A stretch of 64,000 bases of DNA from JAGNRR01 sp964409905 (GTDB taxonomy: Bacteria > Bacteroidota > Bacteroidia > Chitinophagales > Chitinophagaceae), in contig CAYPET010000011.1 in NCBI GenBank assembly GCA_964409905.1, positions 8,101 through 72,100 of the forward strand. The letters are read 5' to 3'. The translations under genes were made by a program, and so were the position numbers. Shown one piece after another: positions 43,716 through 52,949 of the stretch (positions within the stretch are counted from its first letter, which is position 1; every line of letters begins with the position of its first letter). The notes under the pieces are model-generated. The model made no database searches and was not told the origin of the DNA. It saw only the letters and a program-made list of their open reading frames with translations.

Positions 43716-46700
43716 ATGAGACAAATTTTATTAATCATTTTTTGTTTTGCCATACTCACTGTATCCGCTCAAAAAGTACATTTCAATTCTGGAAGCCATG
43801 ATCTTCCAAGCAATGCTGGTACTTTCAGTTCGCAGGATTGGTCGAATGCTACTTTTAACGGTAAGAAATATGCTATTGTACAATTTAATAAGAGTGTTTC
43901 AGCTGATGAACGTGCAACTATTAGTCAGCAAACAGGCTTAATCTTTTTTGATTACATACCTCGATATGCTTTTATTGCTGCAATCCCCAACTCAATTAAT
44001 GATTTATCTGCATTTGACGTAAAGTCAGTAGTTCCTTATGTCAGTGCTTACAAAGTGAGTCATTTATTAATAGAGCGACCATTGCCAAATTGGATAGATT
44101 TAGGCAATGGACGTATACAAATAGATGTAACCTTCCATAATGACATATATAAATCAATGATAGAATATCAATTGGGCAATTTGGGTATTGAAGTATTGTC
44201 ATGGCAAGAAGAAAATCTGGCGGTAGTTGCCTTACCAGAGAATCAATTAAATTTATTAGCAGCAAAACCTTTTGTGAAATATATGCAACCTACTTCGGCA
44301 CCTGCAGAAATAGAGAATGATGAAGGACGTACCAGTACCAGAACGAATGTGTTAGACGCCGAATATTTGCAAGGGCTGCACTTTATTGGTAATGGTATTG
44401 CTGTTTCAATGGGCGATGATGGCAATGTAGGCCCTCATATAGATTTTCAAGGAAGATTGACCAATTTGGCTTCAGGAATGGGTGGTACCCATGGTGATCA
44501 TGTTATGGGTATAATCGGTAGTGCCGGAAATCAGGATCCTACTGCTCGAGGCCATGCGCCGGGAGCTAGTTTGATTGCATACAGCAACTACAACAATCTG
44601 CAAAATGCCACGACTGATTATCTTACCCGAGGTGTGCGTATTACAGCAAATTCGCTTGGGCAGACATGTAATTCTGGCTACAACAATAATGCCCGAACCC
44701 AAGATCAATACATCAATGCTAATTATTCGCTGATTTCAGTACACTCTGCTGGTAACGATGGTACATCGAATTGTGGCTTTGTGAATGGCTATTATCAAAT
44801 TACGGGTGGCTATAAGGCTGGTAAAAATTGTTTGGCAACGGGCAATCTTTTAAAAGATGACGAACTGGCAAATAGCAGCAGTCGTGGCCCGGCCAGAGAT
44901 GGTCGTATTAAGCCTGATTTGTGCGCTGTGGGTACATCAGTAAATTCTACACAACCAAATAACAGTTATGCTGTACTTTCGGGCACCTCAATGGCTTGTC
45001 CCGGTTTAGCAGGTACCTTGGCGTCACTATGGGAGGCATATAAGGTGAATAATGCTGGCCAAGATCCTTATTCTGCACTTATGAAAGGTATTGCTCTCAA
45101 CACTGCTGACGACTTGGGTCGACCAGGGCCAGACTTCCAATTTGGTTGGGGGCGCATTAATGCAAAAAGAGTGGTTGAAGTAATCCAAAACAAGCAGTAT
45201 ATTTTAGATACTATAGATAATGGCCAAACTGATGTTCATCAAATAACAGTGCCAGCGAATATTGCACAGGTGAAATTTATGCTTTATTATCATGATGAGC
45301 CGGGAGCAGCAAATGCGGCTATTCCATTGGTAAATGATTTGAATTTGTTGGCTACAGCACCGAATACTTTTGTATTTCAACCTTGGGTATTGAATTATAC
45401 TCAAACCACTGCAGCCCTTACTTCAAATGCTGTTCGTGGACGTGATAGTGTAAATAATGCAGAGCAGGTATCCGTTAAAAATCCACAGCCAGGAACATGG
45501 AATATTTCTATCAGTAGTTTTGATGTACCACAGGGCCCACAACCTTATGTACTTGTTTATTATTTTGAGCCACGTGGAATTACATTGACTTATCCCCAAG
45601 GTGGAGAGCATTTTAATGCAGGGGTTACAGAACGAATTCGTTGGGATGCAAACGACATTAATTTACCCATTACGTTAGAGTATTCAAGTGATAATGGCTT
45701 GAATTGGAATGTGATTAGCAGTAATATACCCTCAGATGATCGCCATTATGATTGGACACCTCCTTCAAGTTTAGCTACCGGTGAAATGCAAATGCGGATA
45801 TCAAGGGGTACACAATCTGATGTTACGGATGCTAACTTTACGGTATTTAGACAGGTTCAAAATGTAGTAGTTGATACAGCTTGCCCGACACAGTTTCACC
45901 TTAGCTGGGATGCTGTTTCTGGGGCAACCGACTATACTGTTTATCAATTGGGCAATAAATTCATGGACTCTGTTGGAAACACCACCACCAATGGGATTTA
46001 CCTAACGAATAATGTTAATACAAATGGAACATATTATTTTGCTGTTAGGGCAAATATTAGTTCAAATGGCGCCCAAGGACGTCGAAGCTTAGCGTATGAA
46101 AAATTGCCCGGCCAAGTAAATTGTGGTGATGATATCGTGAATCTTCGCACCGAAATGCCTTTCTACAAAGCTTACGATTGTGCTCCAATTGGTAGTGTGC
46201 CAGTAACGATAACCGTTCGCAATCAAAGTCTTACCGGAGCAATTATTTCAAATATACCTGTAAGTTATACCGTCAATGGAGTATTGACTGGTTCGGATAC
46301 GATTGCAGGTCCAATACTGGTAGGCGATTCGGTCGTTCATACTTTTACCACCCAGGCCACTTTCCCTGGTGCGGGTATTTATCAAGTTCGTACGAGATGC
46401 TCTTATCAGTATGATGCATTCCTTCAAAATGACACGAGTTCTCGTATAATGAATATTATCAATATCGGATCTACACCACCACCTGTGGTACAAGACTTTG
46501 AAGGAAACTTTTTACCTAATGGTTGGTTGACAGATAATCCTGATAATGGTATCCCATGGCAAAAGACATTTACTTTAAGTGGCGCCGTTCAAGGGAACAC
46601 CCACGCGGCTTACATGGATTTTTATAATTATACTAATGTGGGGGCAGAAGATATTTTAGAAACACCAGTGATTGATTTATCTAATGTAACAACCGATTCA

Positions 46701-47288
46701 GTCATAATGTCTTTTGATATTGCTTATGCGCAACGCATGGGTCGAGAGGATCGTTTGCGGCTAATTATGTCCGAAGATTGTGGACAGACTTGGGTGCCTA
46801 CCGGCTTTGATAAAGGTGGTTCGCAACTTGCTACAGCATTATCATCTAACAGTATTTTCTCACCAACTTTGACGAATCAATGGCGCAATGAGCGGATAGA
46901 TTTAAGTGGTCAAAAAGGGAAGAAAATAATACTTCGCTTTGTAGGGACAAATGATAATGGGAATAATTTGTATCTGGATAATATTAACATTATGCTTAAA
47001 GATGGTGCTCCATTGGGGGTAAGCCAACTTGATAAAAATGAACAATATGTTGTTTATCCGAACCCTAGTAATGGAAAATATGTGCTTCGTACAAATTTCA
47101 ATACATCTAAAGTGTTATATATGTCAATAAAAGATATGAATGGTAAGATTATTACGAAATCCAGAATGCCTTTACATGCCGGTATCACACAATCTGCTAT
47201 TGATATTACCTATTTACCTAATGGTATTTACATGTTACAACTGTTTGACGGCGAAAACACTCAAACAATTCGTTTAACAAAGAAATAG
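43716..47288 (+). CDS. Secreted S8 subtilisin-like peptidase with T9SS sorting domain
   Basis: This 1190-residue exported serine protease has a signal peptide (MRQILLIIFCFAILTVSA), a propeptide region of about 200 residues and the S8 domain. Catalytic residues are Asp234/235 (SMGDDGN), His259 (HGDHVMG) and Ser425 (GTSMACP). After that come a P-domain-like beta region (~500-620), Ig/FNIII-like modules (TLTYPQGGEHFNAG..., FHLSWDAVSGATDYTVYQ), a jelly-roll-like segment (DFEGNFLPNGW), and a C-terminal type A sorting domain starting about residue 1108 (VVYPNPSNGKYVLR). It should be exported by T9SS and act on the surface. A 16-bp hairpin terminator follows. Confidence 0.93.
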   Translation: MRQILLIIFCFAILTVSAQKVHFNSGSHDLPSNAGTFSSQDWSNATFNGKKYAIVQFNKSVSADERATISQQTGLIFFDYIPRYAFIAAIPNSINDLSAFDVKSVVPYVSAYKVSHLLIERPLPNWIDLGNGRIQIDVTFHNDIYKSMIEYQLGNLGIEVLSWQEENLAVVALPENQLNLLAAKPFVKYMQPTSAPAEIENDEGRTSTRTNVLDAEYLQGLHFIGNGIAVSMGDDGNVGPHIDFQGRLTNLASGMGGTHGDHVMGIIGSAGNQDPTARGHAPGASLIAYSNYNNLQNATTDYLTRGVRITANSLGQTCNSGYNNNARTQDQYINANYSLISVHSAGNDGTSNCGFVNGYYQITGGYKAGKNCLATGNLLKDDELANSSSRGPARDGRIKPDLCAVGTSVNSTQPNNSYAVLSGTSMACPGLAGTLASLWEAYKVNNAGQDPYSALMKGIALNTADDLGRPGPDFQFGWGRINAKRVVEVIQNKQYILDTIDNGQTDVHQITVPANIAQVKFMLYYHDEPGAANAAIPLVNDLNLLATAPNTFVFQPWVLNYTQTTAALTSNAVRGRDSVNNAEQVSVKNPQPGTWNISISSFDVPQGPQPYVLVYYFEPRGITLTYPQGGEHFNAGVTERIRWDANDINLPITLEYSSDNGLNWNVISSNIPSDDRHYDWTPPSSLATGEMQMRISRGTQSDVTDANFTVFRQVQNVVVDTACPTQFHLSWDAVSGATDYTVYQLGNKFMDSVGNTTTNGIYLTNNVNTNGTYYFAVRANISSNGAQGRRSLAYEKLPGQVNCGDDIVNLRTEMPFYKAYDCAPIGSVPVTITVRNQSLTGAIISNIPVSYTVNGVLTGSDTIAGPILVGDSVVHTFTTQATFPGAGIYQVRTRCSYQYDAFLQNDTSSRIMNIINIGSTPPPVVQDFEGNFLPNGWLTDNPDNGIPWQKTFTLSGAVQGNTHAAYMDFYNYTNVGAEDILETPVIDLSNVTTDSVIMSFDIAYAQRMGREDRLRLIMSEDCGQTWVPTGFDKGGSQLATALSSNSIFSPTLTNQWRNERIDLSGQKGKKIILRFVGTNDNGNNLYLDNINIMLKDGAPLGVSQLDKNEQYVVYPNPSNGKYVLRTNFNTSKVLYMSIKDMNGKIITKSRMPLHAGITQSAIDITYLPNGIYMLQLFDGENTQTIRLTKK

Positions 47289-47304
47289 ATTCAATTGTTA
47301 TTAA

Positions 47305-47341
47305 TACTAGCCCTCATATGCCTTATATGAGGGCTAGTATA
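47305..47341 (+). terminator. Long hairpin after S8 peptidase
   Basis: A perfect 16-bp stem (ATACTAGCCCTCATAT and its complement) with loop GCCTT is followed by ATTTTC. Confidence 0.8.
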
Positions 47342-47388
47342 TTTTCAAGGTCTGGCTAATAATATTTTGTAGAATAATATAAATTGAA

Positions 47389-47396
47389 TAAATTTG
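47389..47396 (+). promoter_or_regulatory. -7 promoter element of rpmE2 (TAAATTTG)
   Basis: TAAATTTG lies 44 nt before the L31 ATG, leaving a leader long enough to hold the small hairpin at 47407-47424. Confidence 0.6.
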
Positions 47397-47406
47397 CGCC
47401 TCATTC

Positions 47407-47424
47407 GCACGGTTGGTATCGTGC
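47407..47424 (+). promoter_or_regulatory. Small hairpin in the rpmE2 leader
   Basis: The GCACG/CGTGC stem with an 8-nt loop is followed by an A-rich stretch and the L31 start codon. It could be a ribosomal-protein autoregulatory leader or chance; the stem is only 5 bp. Confidence 0.3.
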
Positions 47425-47440
47425 CAAAAAAAAATAAGTT

Positions 47441-47689
47441 ATGAGAAAAGATATTCACCCTGAAAGTTATCGTTTGGTTGTTTTTAAAGATATGACCAAT
47501 GACGAAACATTTTTGTCAAAATCAACAGCTTTTTCTAAAGAAACAATAACCTGGGATGATGGAAATGAATACCCATTGATAAAACTTGATATTTCGAGCA
47601 CTTCGCATCCTTTTTATACAGGCAAGAAAGTAATGGTGGACACTGCTGGTCGAATTGACAAGTTTAATAAGCGATACGCCAAGAAATAA
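47441..47689 (+). CDS. rpmE2: 50S ribosomal protein L31 type B
   Basis: This 82-residue bL31 paralogue of the zinc-free (C-minus, type B) kind has MRKDIHPESYRLVVFKDM, STSHPFYTGKKVMVDTAGRIDKFNKRY, and no CxxC zinc ribbon. In organisms with both forms, type B replaces the zinc form when zinc is scarce; here it may be the only form. It has its own promoter and a strong terminator, transcribed as a single gene. Confidence 0.95.
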   Translation: MRKDIHPESYRLVVFKDMTNDETFLSKSTAFSKETITWDDGNEYPLIKLDISSTSHPFYTGKKVMVDTAGRIDKFNKRYAKK

Positions 47690-47710
47690 TTACAGTAAAT
47701 TTCAAAGTTT

Positions 47711-47741
47711 AAACCTCCTTTCTGACAAGGAGGTTTTTTTA
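47711..47741 (+). terminator. Terminator of rpmE2
   Basis: The 10-bp stem AAACCTCCTT/AAGGAGGTTT with a 6-nt loop is followed by a T run. Confidence 0.88.
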
Positions 47742-47850
47742 TTTTTGTACTTTCAATTTCAAAAATTATCATATCAATTTACCTTAACCAAAATCTCAAG
47801 AAATTATTCAATTTTTATAGAAATCTGTTCAGGTGATTTTTGGACTATAC

Positions 47851-49266
47851 CTAGTTTTTCAATAACCCAAGTTCCTTTCCTTTTTTTATCATAAAATCAT
47901 AAGCCGCATCATATTGATTGGGTATGACACCGTCTAAAATTGCTTCGCGTACTGCAAGTTTTAATTCTCCTACAATTCTGCTTGGACGAAGATTAAATGT
48001 ACTCATGATTATTTCACCGGTAATTGGTGGTTGCCAATTTCTTATTTTATCCTTGGCTTCAACTTCTTGTATTTTTTCTTCGACAAGCTTAAAGTTGTCT
48101 TTATAGCGTCGAACTTTTTCTGGATTTTTGGATGTGATATCTGCATTGCAAAGGATGATTAAATCTTCGATATCCTCTCCTGCGTCAAAAAGTAGTCGTC
48201 TCACCGCGCTATCTGTTATTTCTTCTTTTGCTAGTGCTATAGGTCTTAAATGCAGTAGTACTAATTTTTGAACATACTTCATTTTTTCGTTAGCTGGCAG
48301 CTTAAGTTGTTTGAATATTTTTGGAACCATTTTGGCACCTAGCCATTCGTGTCCATGGAAGGTCCAACCATGGTTTTCTTCGAATTTTTTTGTTTGTGGC
48401 TTGGCAATATCATGCAATAATGCAGCCCAGCGTAGCCATAGGTTTTCCGTATGTATAGCAATATTATCTAGTACTTCCAGCGTGTGATAAAAGTTATCTT
48501 TATGTCCGTAGCCATTAATTTTTTCTACGCCACAAAGGTTTTTTAACAATGGGAAAAAATGCTTCAGCAACCCCAAATCTTTTAGCAGTTTGAAACCAAT
48601 TGAAGGTTTGTTTGCAAGTATGATTTTGTTCAACTCCTCCGTAATACGTTCTTGCGAAATGATATTTATACGTTCAGCCATTTTTGTAATGGCCAGCTGA
48701 CTTTCTTCAACGAGTTTAAAGTTGAGTTCTGTTGCAAACCTAATGGCCCGCATCATACGGAGGGGATCATCAGCATATGTTTTTTCCGGCGCTAGGGGTG
48801 TTCTGATAACTTTATTTTGTAGGTCTTCAAGGCCATTGAACGGATCGGTTAATCTGCCAAAATTATCTTTATTCAAACCTATGGATAGCGCGTTGATAGT
48901 AAAATCTCTACGCTTTTGGTCATCCTCCAAACTGCCATTTTCTACAATGGGTTTGCGAGAATCGGCACGATAGCTTTCTTTGCGTGCACCCACAAACTCA
49001 ATATCATAGTTTTCAACAACAAATTGTGCAGTGCCAAAACTTTTGAAAACCTTCACATCAGAACTTCTTGCAAATTGTTTATTTGCCAATTGTGCAAATT
49101 CGATCCCATTCCCTTTACAAACTATGTCAAAGTCTTTGGTAGGTCTTTGAAGAATTTTGTCACGAACAAATCCACCTACAGCATAAGCACGAACATTGAG
49201 CAAATCTGCGGCGTGACCAATTTTACGCAATATTTCTTCTTCTATGGTACTAAGTTGAATAGTCAC
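47851..49266 (-). CDS. CCA-adding/poly(A) polymerase-family tRNA nucleotidyltransferase with HD domain
   Basis: This 471-residue class II nucleotidyltransferase probably adds or repairs the 3' CCA of tRNA, needed here since the one tRNA in the window lacks encoded CCA. Motif A is AVGGFVRDKILQRPTKDFDIV (catalytic DxD). Also visible are RRDFTINALSI, the RNA/nucleotide region DPLRMMRAIRFATEL and SQERITEELNKI, and a C-terminal HD phosphohydrolase domain (RWAALLHDIAKP, FHGHEWLGAK). Its start shares one base with the stop of the upstream PorT-like gene. Confidence 0.92.
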   Translation of the reverse strand: MTIQLSTIEEEILRKIGHAADLLNVRAYAVGGFVRDKILQRPTKDFDIVCKGNGIEFAQLANKQFARSSDVKVFKSFGTAQFVVENYDIEFVGARKESYRADSRKPIVENGSLEDDQKRRDFTINALSIGLNKDNFGRLTDPFNGLEDLQNKVIRTPLAPEKTYADDPLRMMRAIRFATELNFKLVEESQLAITKMAERINIISQERITEELNKIILANKPSIGFKLLKDLGLLKHFFPLLKNLCGVEKINGYGHKDNFYHTLEVLDNIAIHTENLWLRWAALLHDIAKPQTKKFEENHGWTFHGHEWLGAKMVPKIFKQLKLPANEKMKYVQKLVLLHLRPIALAKEEITDSAVRRLLFDAGEDIEDLIILCNADITSKNPEKVRRYKDNFKLVEEKIQEVEAKDKIRNWQPPITGEIIMSTFNLRPSRIVGELKLAVREAILDGVIPNQYDAAYDFMIKKGKELGLLKN

Positions 49267-49934
49267 TATTCAGGCTTAAATAAATACATTAACCTCAAAC
49301 TGATTGATCGATTGGTTTGTTGTGAACGTTCTACACGAGGGTCATGTTTTTCGCGAATGTTGAGTAAAGAGTTTTGAAACCGAAAGTTTAAATACAGTTT
49401 TTTCCATAATTTATAACTTCCTCCTAGGTTTAAAGCAACGTCATATTTTTTAAATGGGTAAAGGTCATCAGTAGGCGTTCCATTAAGTGAGGCGCGGGCA
49501 TCTACTAATTGTGCATAAGAAAAGCCAGCATATAAAATACTTTTTTGATCGCTGAAAAAGTAATTAAAATTCACAGGAATCTCTGCTGTGCGTAACAAAA
49601 TATCATATTCAGTTATCAAAGTGCCACTGTTTCCATAAACAGCAGGTAATTGATTTTTGCCAGCAATGCTACCTTTTTCGGAGTATAATAATTCCATACT
49701 GATAGTAGCTTGCTCAAATAGTCGGGTGTGTACAATTGCGCCACCATTAAGTCCAATTTTGCGATAACCTGCAAAATTGTCTCCATCCACCTGTGCAAAA
49801 TTGGCACCAATAATAAACCCGCCGAAAAAAGTCGGTTCATCACTGTAATACTGGGCACTTACGTTACTTGTGTATAAAATTAATAACACTGCAAACGTTA
49901 GGAAATAAAATGGTTTTACTTTAGACTTCTGCAT
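49266..49934 (-). CDS. PorT-like outer-membrane beta-barrel protein
   Basis: The 222-residue product has a signal peptide (MQKSKVKPFYFLTFAVLLILYTSNVSAQ) and eight or so alternating strands (FIIGANFAQVDGDNFAGYRKIGLNGGAIVH, MELLYSEKGSIAG, LLRTAEIPVNFNYFF, ILYAGFSYAQLVDARAS), ending in an aromatic-rich strand (SISLRLMYLFKPE). This is the outer-membrane protein beta-barrel/PorT family pattern; the specific role is unknown. Only 14 nt separate its ATG from the divergent small gene at 49949. Confidence 0.85.
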   Translation of the reverse strand: MQKSKVKPFYFLTFAVLLILYTSNVSAQYYSDEPTFFGGFIIGANFAQVDGDNFAGYRKIGLNGGAIVHTRLFEQATISMELLYSEKGSIAGKNQLPAVYGNSGTLITEYDILLRTAEIPVNFNYFFSDQKSILYAGFSYAQLVDARASLNGTPTDDLYPFKKYDVALNLGGSYKLWKKLYLNFRFQNSLLNIREKHDPRVERSQQTNRSISLRLMYLFKPE

Positions 49935-49948
49935 TAGATTGTAAAGAT

Positions 49949-50221
49949 ATGAGTATTAAGCTAACGAAAAAAAACTTAGACAAACTGCGTTCTTTGTTTG
50001 AAGAAATTGGTTTTCGGGTGCGATTTGAAAAAGGCAATTTTCAGTCAGGCTACTGCTTAATTAAAGACCACAACGTTGCTGTGATTAATAAATTCTTACC
50101 TGTAGAAGGACGGGTGCAAGCCTTGCTTGATATTTTGCCTCAAATTGAAAATATTGATGTTTCCAAGCTAAGCACGGATGGTGAGGCCTTATATTCTTCT
50201 ATAATGAATCAGGAGGCTTAA
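49949..50221 (+). CDS. Conserved hypothetical protein, 90 residues
   Basis: A small soluble protein: charged N-terminal helix (MSIKLTKKNLDKLRSLFEEIGFRVR), a strand-rich middle (FEKGNFQSGYCLIKDHNVAVINKF) and a helix (EGRVQALLDILPQI). I recall similar unnamed proteins in other Bacteroidota but know no function. It is divergent from the PorT-like gene (14 nt apart), and its TAA directly abuts the convergent dipeptidase stop at 50222. The tight packing supports it being a real gene. Confidence 0.75.
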   Translation: MSIKLTKKNLDKLRSLFEEIGFRVRFEKGNFQSGYCLIKDHNVAVINKFLPVEGRVQALLDILPQIENIDVSKLSTDGEALYSSIMNQEA

Positions 50222-51583
50222 TTATTCTGAAAAATACTTATGAAAATAGGGTATTGTTTCTATCCCCTTAAAATAATTCTCAACGTTATATTTTTCGTTG
50301 GGGGAGTGGATGTTGTCGTTATCTAAACCAAATCCCATCAATACCGTTTTTAGACCGAGCACTTTTTCAAAAAAGGCAATTATAGGTATGCTGCCTCCGC
50401 CTCTTGTAGGAATGGGAGCCTTGCCAAATGTGGCTTCAATTGCTTTTGCCGCAGCTAAATAGGCCTTACTATCTGTTGGGGTAACCACCGGCTCGCCGCC
50501 GTGATGCGGTGTTACTTTTACAGTAACTCCTTTTGGTGCTATTTTTTCAAAGTATTGACTAAATAGTTGCTCAATATCTTTGGATACTTGATCGGGTACA
50601 AGTCGCATTGAGATTTTTGCATAAGCCTTTGATGGCAGTACCGTTTTGGCACCTTCCCCAATATACCCTCCCCAGATACCATTCACATCCAAGGTAGGAC
50701 GAATGCCGGTGCGCTCAAGTGTAGAATATCCTTTTTCTCCCACAGCTGCAGTAATTCCTAATTCGCTTTGATATTCTTCCAAATCAAATGGGGCAGCATT
50801 CAAATCATTGCGTTCCTTTTCAGTAAGTTCCAATACCTTATCATAAAATCCTGGTATGGTAATTCTGTTCTCATCATCATGCATGCCAGCTATCATTTTG
50901 CACAAAATATTGATAGGGTTCGCAACTCCTCCACCATAAACGCCACTATGTAAATCTCTGTTTGGTCCGGTTACCTCGACCTCCATGTAGGCTAAACCAC
51001 GCAAGCCTGTTTCTATTGAAGGTGTATCCATGCTAATCATAGAAGTGTCTGAAACTAGAACAATGTCAGCCTTCAAGCGGTCTACATTATTTTCTAGGAA
51101 GGCGCCTAAATTGGTGCTGCCTACTTCTTCTTCTCCTTCAATGATGTATTTCACGTTGCAAGTCATTGTGCCCGTTTTTACCATTGTTTCCAATGCTTTT
51201 ACATGCATAAATACTTGTCCTTTATCATCACATGCACCCCGTGCATAAATTTTACCATCCTTGATTACTGGCTCAAAAGGTCCGCTGTGCCACAGATCAA
51301 GTGGCTCGGCAGGCTGAACATCATAATGGCCATAAGTCAAAATTGTTGGGAGGTCAGGGTTTACAATTTTTTCAGCGTATACAATTGGATGCCCTGCAGT
51401 TTCACATATTTCAGCTATGTCACAGCCCGCATCTAATAAACTTTGTTGTATTGATGCCGCACATTTTAGCATGTCCTCTTTATGTTCAGACTTTGCACTT
51501 ATGGACGGGATTCGCAATAAATCCAACAACTCATTTAAAAAACGATCTTTATTCTCTGTTTGATATTCTGACCAAGCTTGCAT
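50222..51583 (-). CDS. M20-family dipeptidase
   Basis: This 453-residue di-zinc peptidase, likely a cytoplasmic dipeptidase of the M20A/PepV-CNDP-like group, has all ligands visible: His in TYGHYDVQP, the bridging Asp in GACDDKGQV, catalytic and ligand Glu in IEGEEEVGS, Asp in LVSDTSM and a C-terminal His in NIHSPNEKY. A lid/dimerisation domain lies between. No signal peptide is seen. It abuts the small gene at its 3' end and is preceded by the GT2 gene 46 nt away. Confidence 0.93.
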   Translation of the reverse strand: MQAWSEYQTENKDRFLNELLDLLRIPSISAKSEHKEDMLKCAASIQQSLLDAGCDIAEICETAGHPIVYAEKIVNPDLPTILTYGHYDVQPAEPLDLWHSGPFEPVIKDGKIYARGACDDKGQVFMHVKALETMVKTGTMTCNVKYIIEGEEEVGSTNLGAFLENNVDRLKADIVLVSDTSMISMDTPSIETGLRGLAYMEVEVTGPNRDLHSGVYGGGVANPINILCKMIAGMHDDENRITIPGFYDKVLELTEKERNDLNAAPFDLEEYQSELGITAAVGEKGYSTLERTGIRPTLDVNGIWGGYIGEGAKTVLPSKAYAKISMRLVPDQVSKDIEQLFSQYFEKIAPKGVTVKVTPHHGGEPVVTPTDSKAYLAAAKAIEATFGKAPIPTRGGGSIPIIAFFEKVLGLKTVLMGFGLDNDNIHSPNEKYNVENYFKGIETIPYFHKYFSE

Positions 51584-51629
51584 AGTATTTTTTTGTTTGG
51601 TTGCTAAGATACTATGTAAAGCGGGAGTG

Positions 51630-52505
51630 TTATGACAAGAAATGGTATTTTATAAAATCCTTAATGCGAATGTGAGGTGGCACACTTTGTGCCGGAAGCG
51701 GTGCAATCCATTTTTGTCCTGTTCTTAAATAGTGCTTAGAAAAAGTACCTGGTGTAATACGCCATTTTCTTAGAAAAATTCGCTTTCCAATATTTTTACC
51801 CAGCTTCTTGGTTGATCGCGACCCAAAGTGATACACACGGCTTTGCCCAAGACCTTTAAAATAGCGGATACCCAAACGCCAGCATTTCATGCTTATATCC
51901 GGATCTGAGTACATGCCTGGCGAAAATTCTTCACTCATGCCGCCTATTTTTGTCCAAGTTTCTTTGTGCAATATATTGGGGGGCCATGTACTTCCGCACC
52001 AATCTGATTTTTGAAATTTTTTATATTGAGATAGTAATTCGCTTTCTTTGAAGGATGCTATCGTCTGTCCATAATCTGCTACAATTACACATGGATTATT
52101 ACTATTGGTGGGTTCTATCATTGTTGCGGATAGCATGAAGTTATTGTGACCAATAGATATTATTTCGTCATATAAATGTTTATCCCAATCAGGCAGGGCA
52201 TACATATCATCGTTTATGTACAATACATAGGATGTATTGGCAATAGTGGCCCCGGCATTTAATCCATGACAAATGCCTAAGTTATTTTCGGATAGTACAT
52301 AATCAAGTTCTGGTCTATTGGCTACCCATTCAATAGTGCCATCCTTACCTTCATTGATGATGACAATTATTTGATGCGCGAATGTTGAATGCTTTTGAAT
52401 ACTTTGGATGCATAGTTGCAGATAGGGCAAATTGTTCCAAGAGGGAATTAAAATGCTAAACTTTTGTGTTGCTTGAGGGGTAGATTGTTTTACTGTGATT
52501 GCCAT
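51630..52505 (-). CDS. Glycosyltransferase family 2
   Basis: This 291-residue GT-A fold enzyme has the N-terminal FSILIPSWNNLPYLQLCIQSI, then SENNLGICHGLNAGA and the metal/nucleotide-sugar DxD-like INDDMY. Later, GMSEEFSPGMYSDPDISMKCWRLG matches the acceptor-side acidic loop. Likely roles are envelope polysaccharide or glycoprotein glycosylation; the sugar is unknown. Upstream is the terminator of the ribosomal-protein operon, so it is a separate transcript. Confidence 0.88.
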   Translation of the reverse strand: MAITVKQSTPQATQKFSILIPSWNNLPYLQLCIQSIQKHSTFAHQIIVIINEGKDGTIEWVANRPELDYVLSENNLGICHGLNAGATIANTSYVLYINDDMYALPDWDKHLYDEIISIGHNNFMLSATMIEPTNSNNPCVIVADYGQTIASFKESELLSQYKKFQKSDWCGSTWPPNILHKETWTKIGGMSEEFSPGMYSDPDISMKCWRLGIRYFKGLGQSRVYHFGSRSTKKLGKNIGKRIFLRKWRITPGTFSKHYLRTGQKWIAPLPAQSVPPHIRIKDFIKYHFLS

Positions 52506-52532
52506 AGAGAATTGTAATTGAATATAATAAAA

Positions 52533-52556
52533 AATCCCCCGATTTTACGGGGGATT
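52533..52556 (-). terminator. Terminator of rpmB-rpmG-DUF4295
   Basis: The 9-bp stem AATCCCCCG/CGGGGGATT with a 6-nt loop is followed on the minus strand by TTTTTTATT. Confidence 0.88.
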
Positions 52557-52578
52557 GTTTTCAATACTTCAAATAGTA

Positions 52579-52740
52579 TTATTTTTTCAAAAAGTCATTT
52601 ACATTGTCCTTTAAAACCATATTAGCCTTAAAAGCATAATTGCCCGTTTTGCTTTTTACAGCACGGATAACTTTTGTATAATTTTTTGATTCAACGACAA
52701 CGCCGTCTTTTTTAATCGCGGTTTTTGCTGCTTTTGCCAT
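52579..52740 (-). CDS. DUF4295 family small basic protein
   Basis: This 53-residue gene runs from the ATG at 52740 to TAA 52579-52581. The protein starts MAKAAKTAIKKDGVVVESKN and ends in VLKDNVNDFLKK. It is very basic and matches DUF4295, found downstream of rpmG in Bacteroidota. Being last in the L28-L33 operon, five bases after rpmG, it is probably associated with the ribosome, but this is inferred from position and composition. Confidence 0.88.
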   Translation of the reverse strand: MAKAAKTAIKKDGVVVESKNYTKVIRAVKSKTGNYAFKANMVLKDNVNDFLKK

Positions 52741-52745
52741 AATAC

Positions 52746-52928
52746 TTATTTAATTTCTTTGTGAATAGTATATTTCTTCATGATTGGGTTATACTTTTTT
52801 AACTCCAATCTTTCAGGTGTATTTTTCTTGTTCTTAGTAGAAATGTAACGGCTAGTGCCTGGAAGACCACTTTCTTTGTGCTCTGTACATTCCATTATTA
52901 TTTGAACTCTGTTTCCTTTTTTTGCCAT
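52746..52928 (-). CDS. rpmG: 50S ribosomal protein L33
   Basis: 60-residue bL33: MAKKGNRVQIIMECTEHKESGLPGTSRYISTKNKKNTPERLELKKYNP, the standard sequence pattern for the family. A single Cys (MEC) remains; the CxxC...CxxC zinc site is absent. Middle gene of the minus-strand rpmB-rpmG-DUF4295 operon, 21 nt after rpmB. Confidence 0.96.
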   Translation of the reverse strand: MAKKGNRVQIIMECTEHKESGLPGTSRYISTKNKKNTPERLELKKYNPIMKKYTIHKEIK

Positions 52929-52949
52929 GATGAATGTTAATTTACCTTA

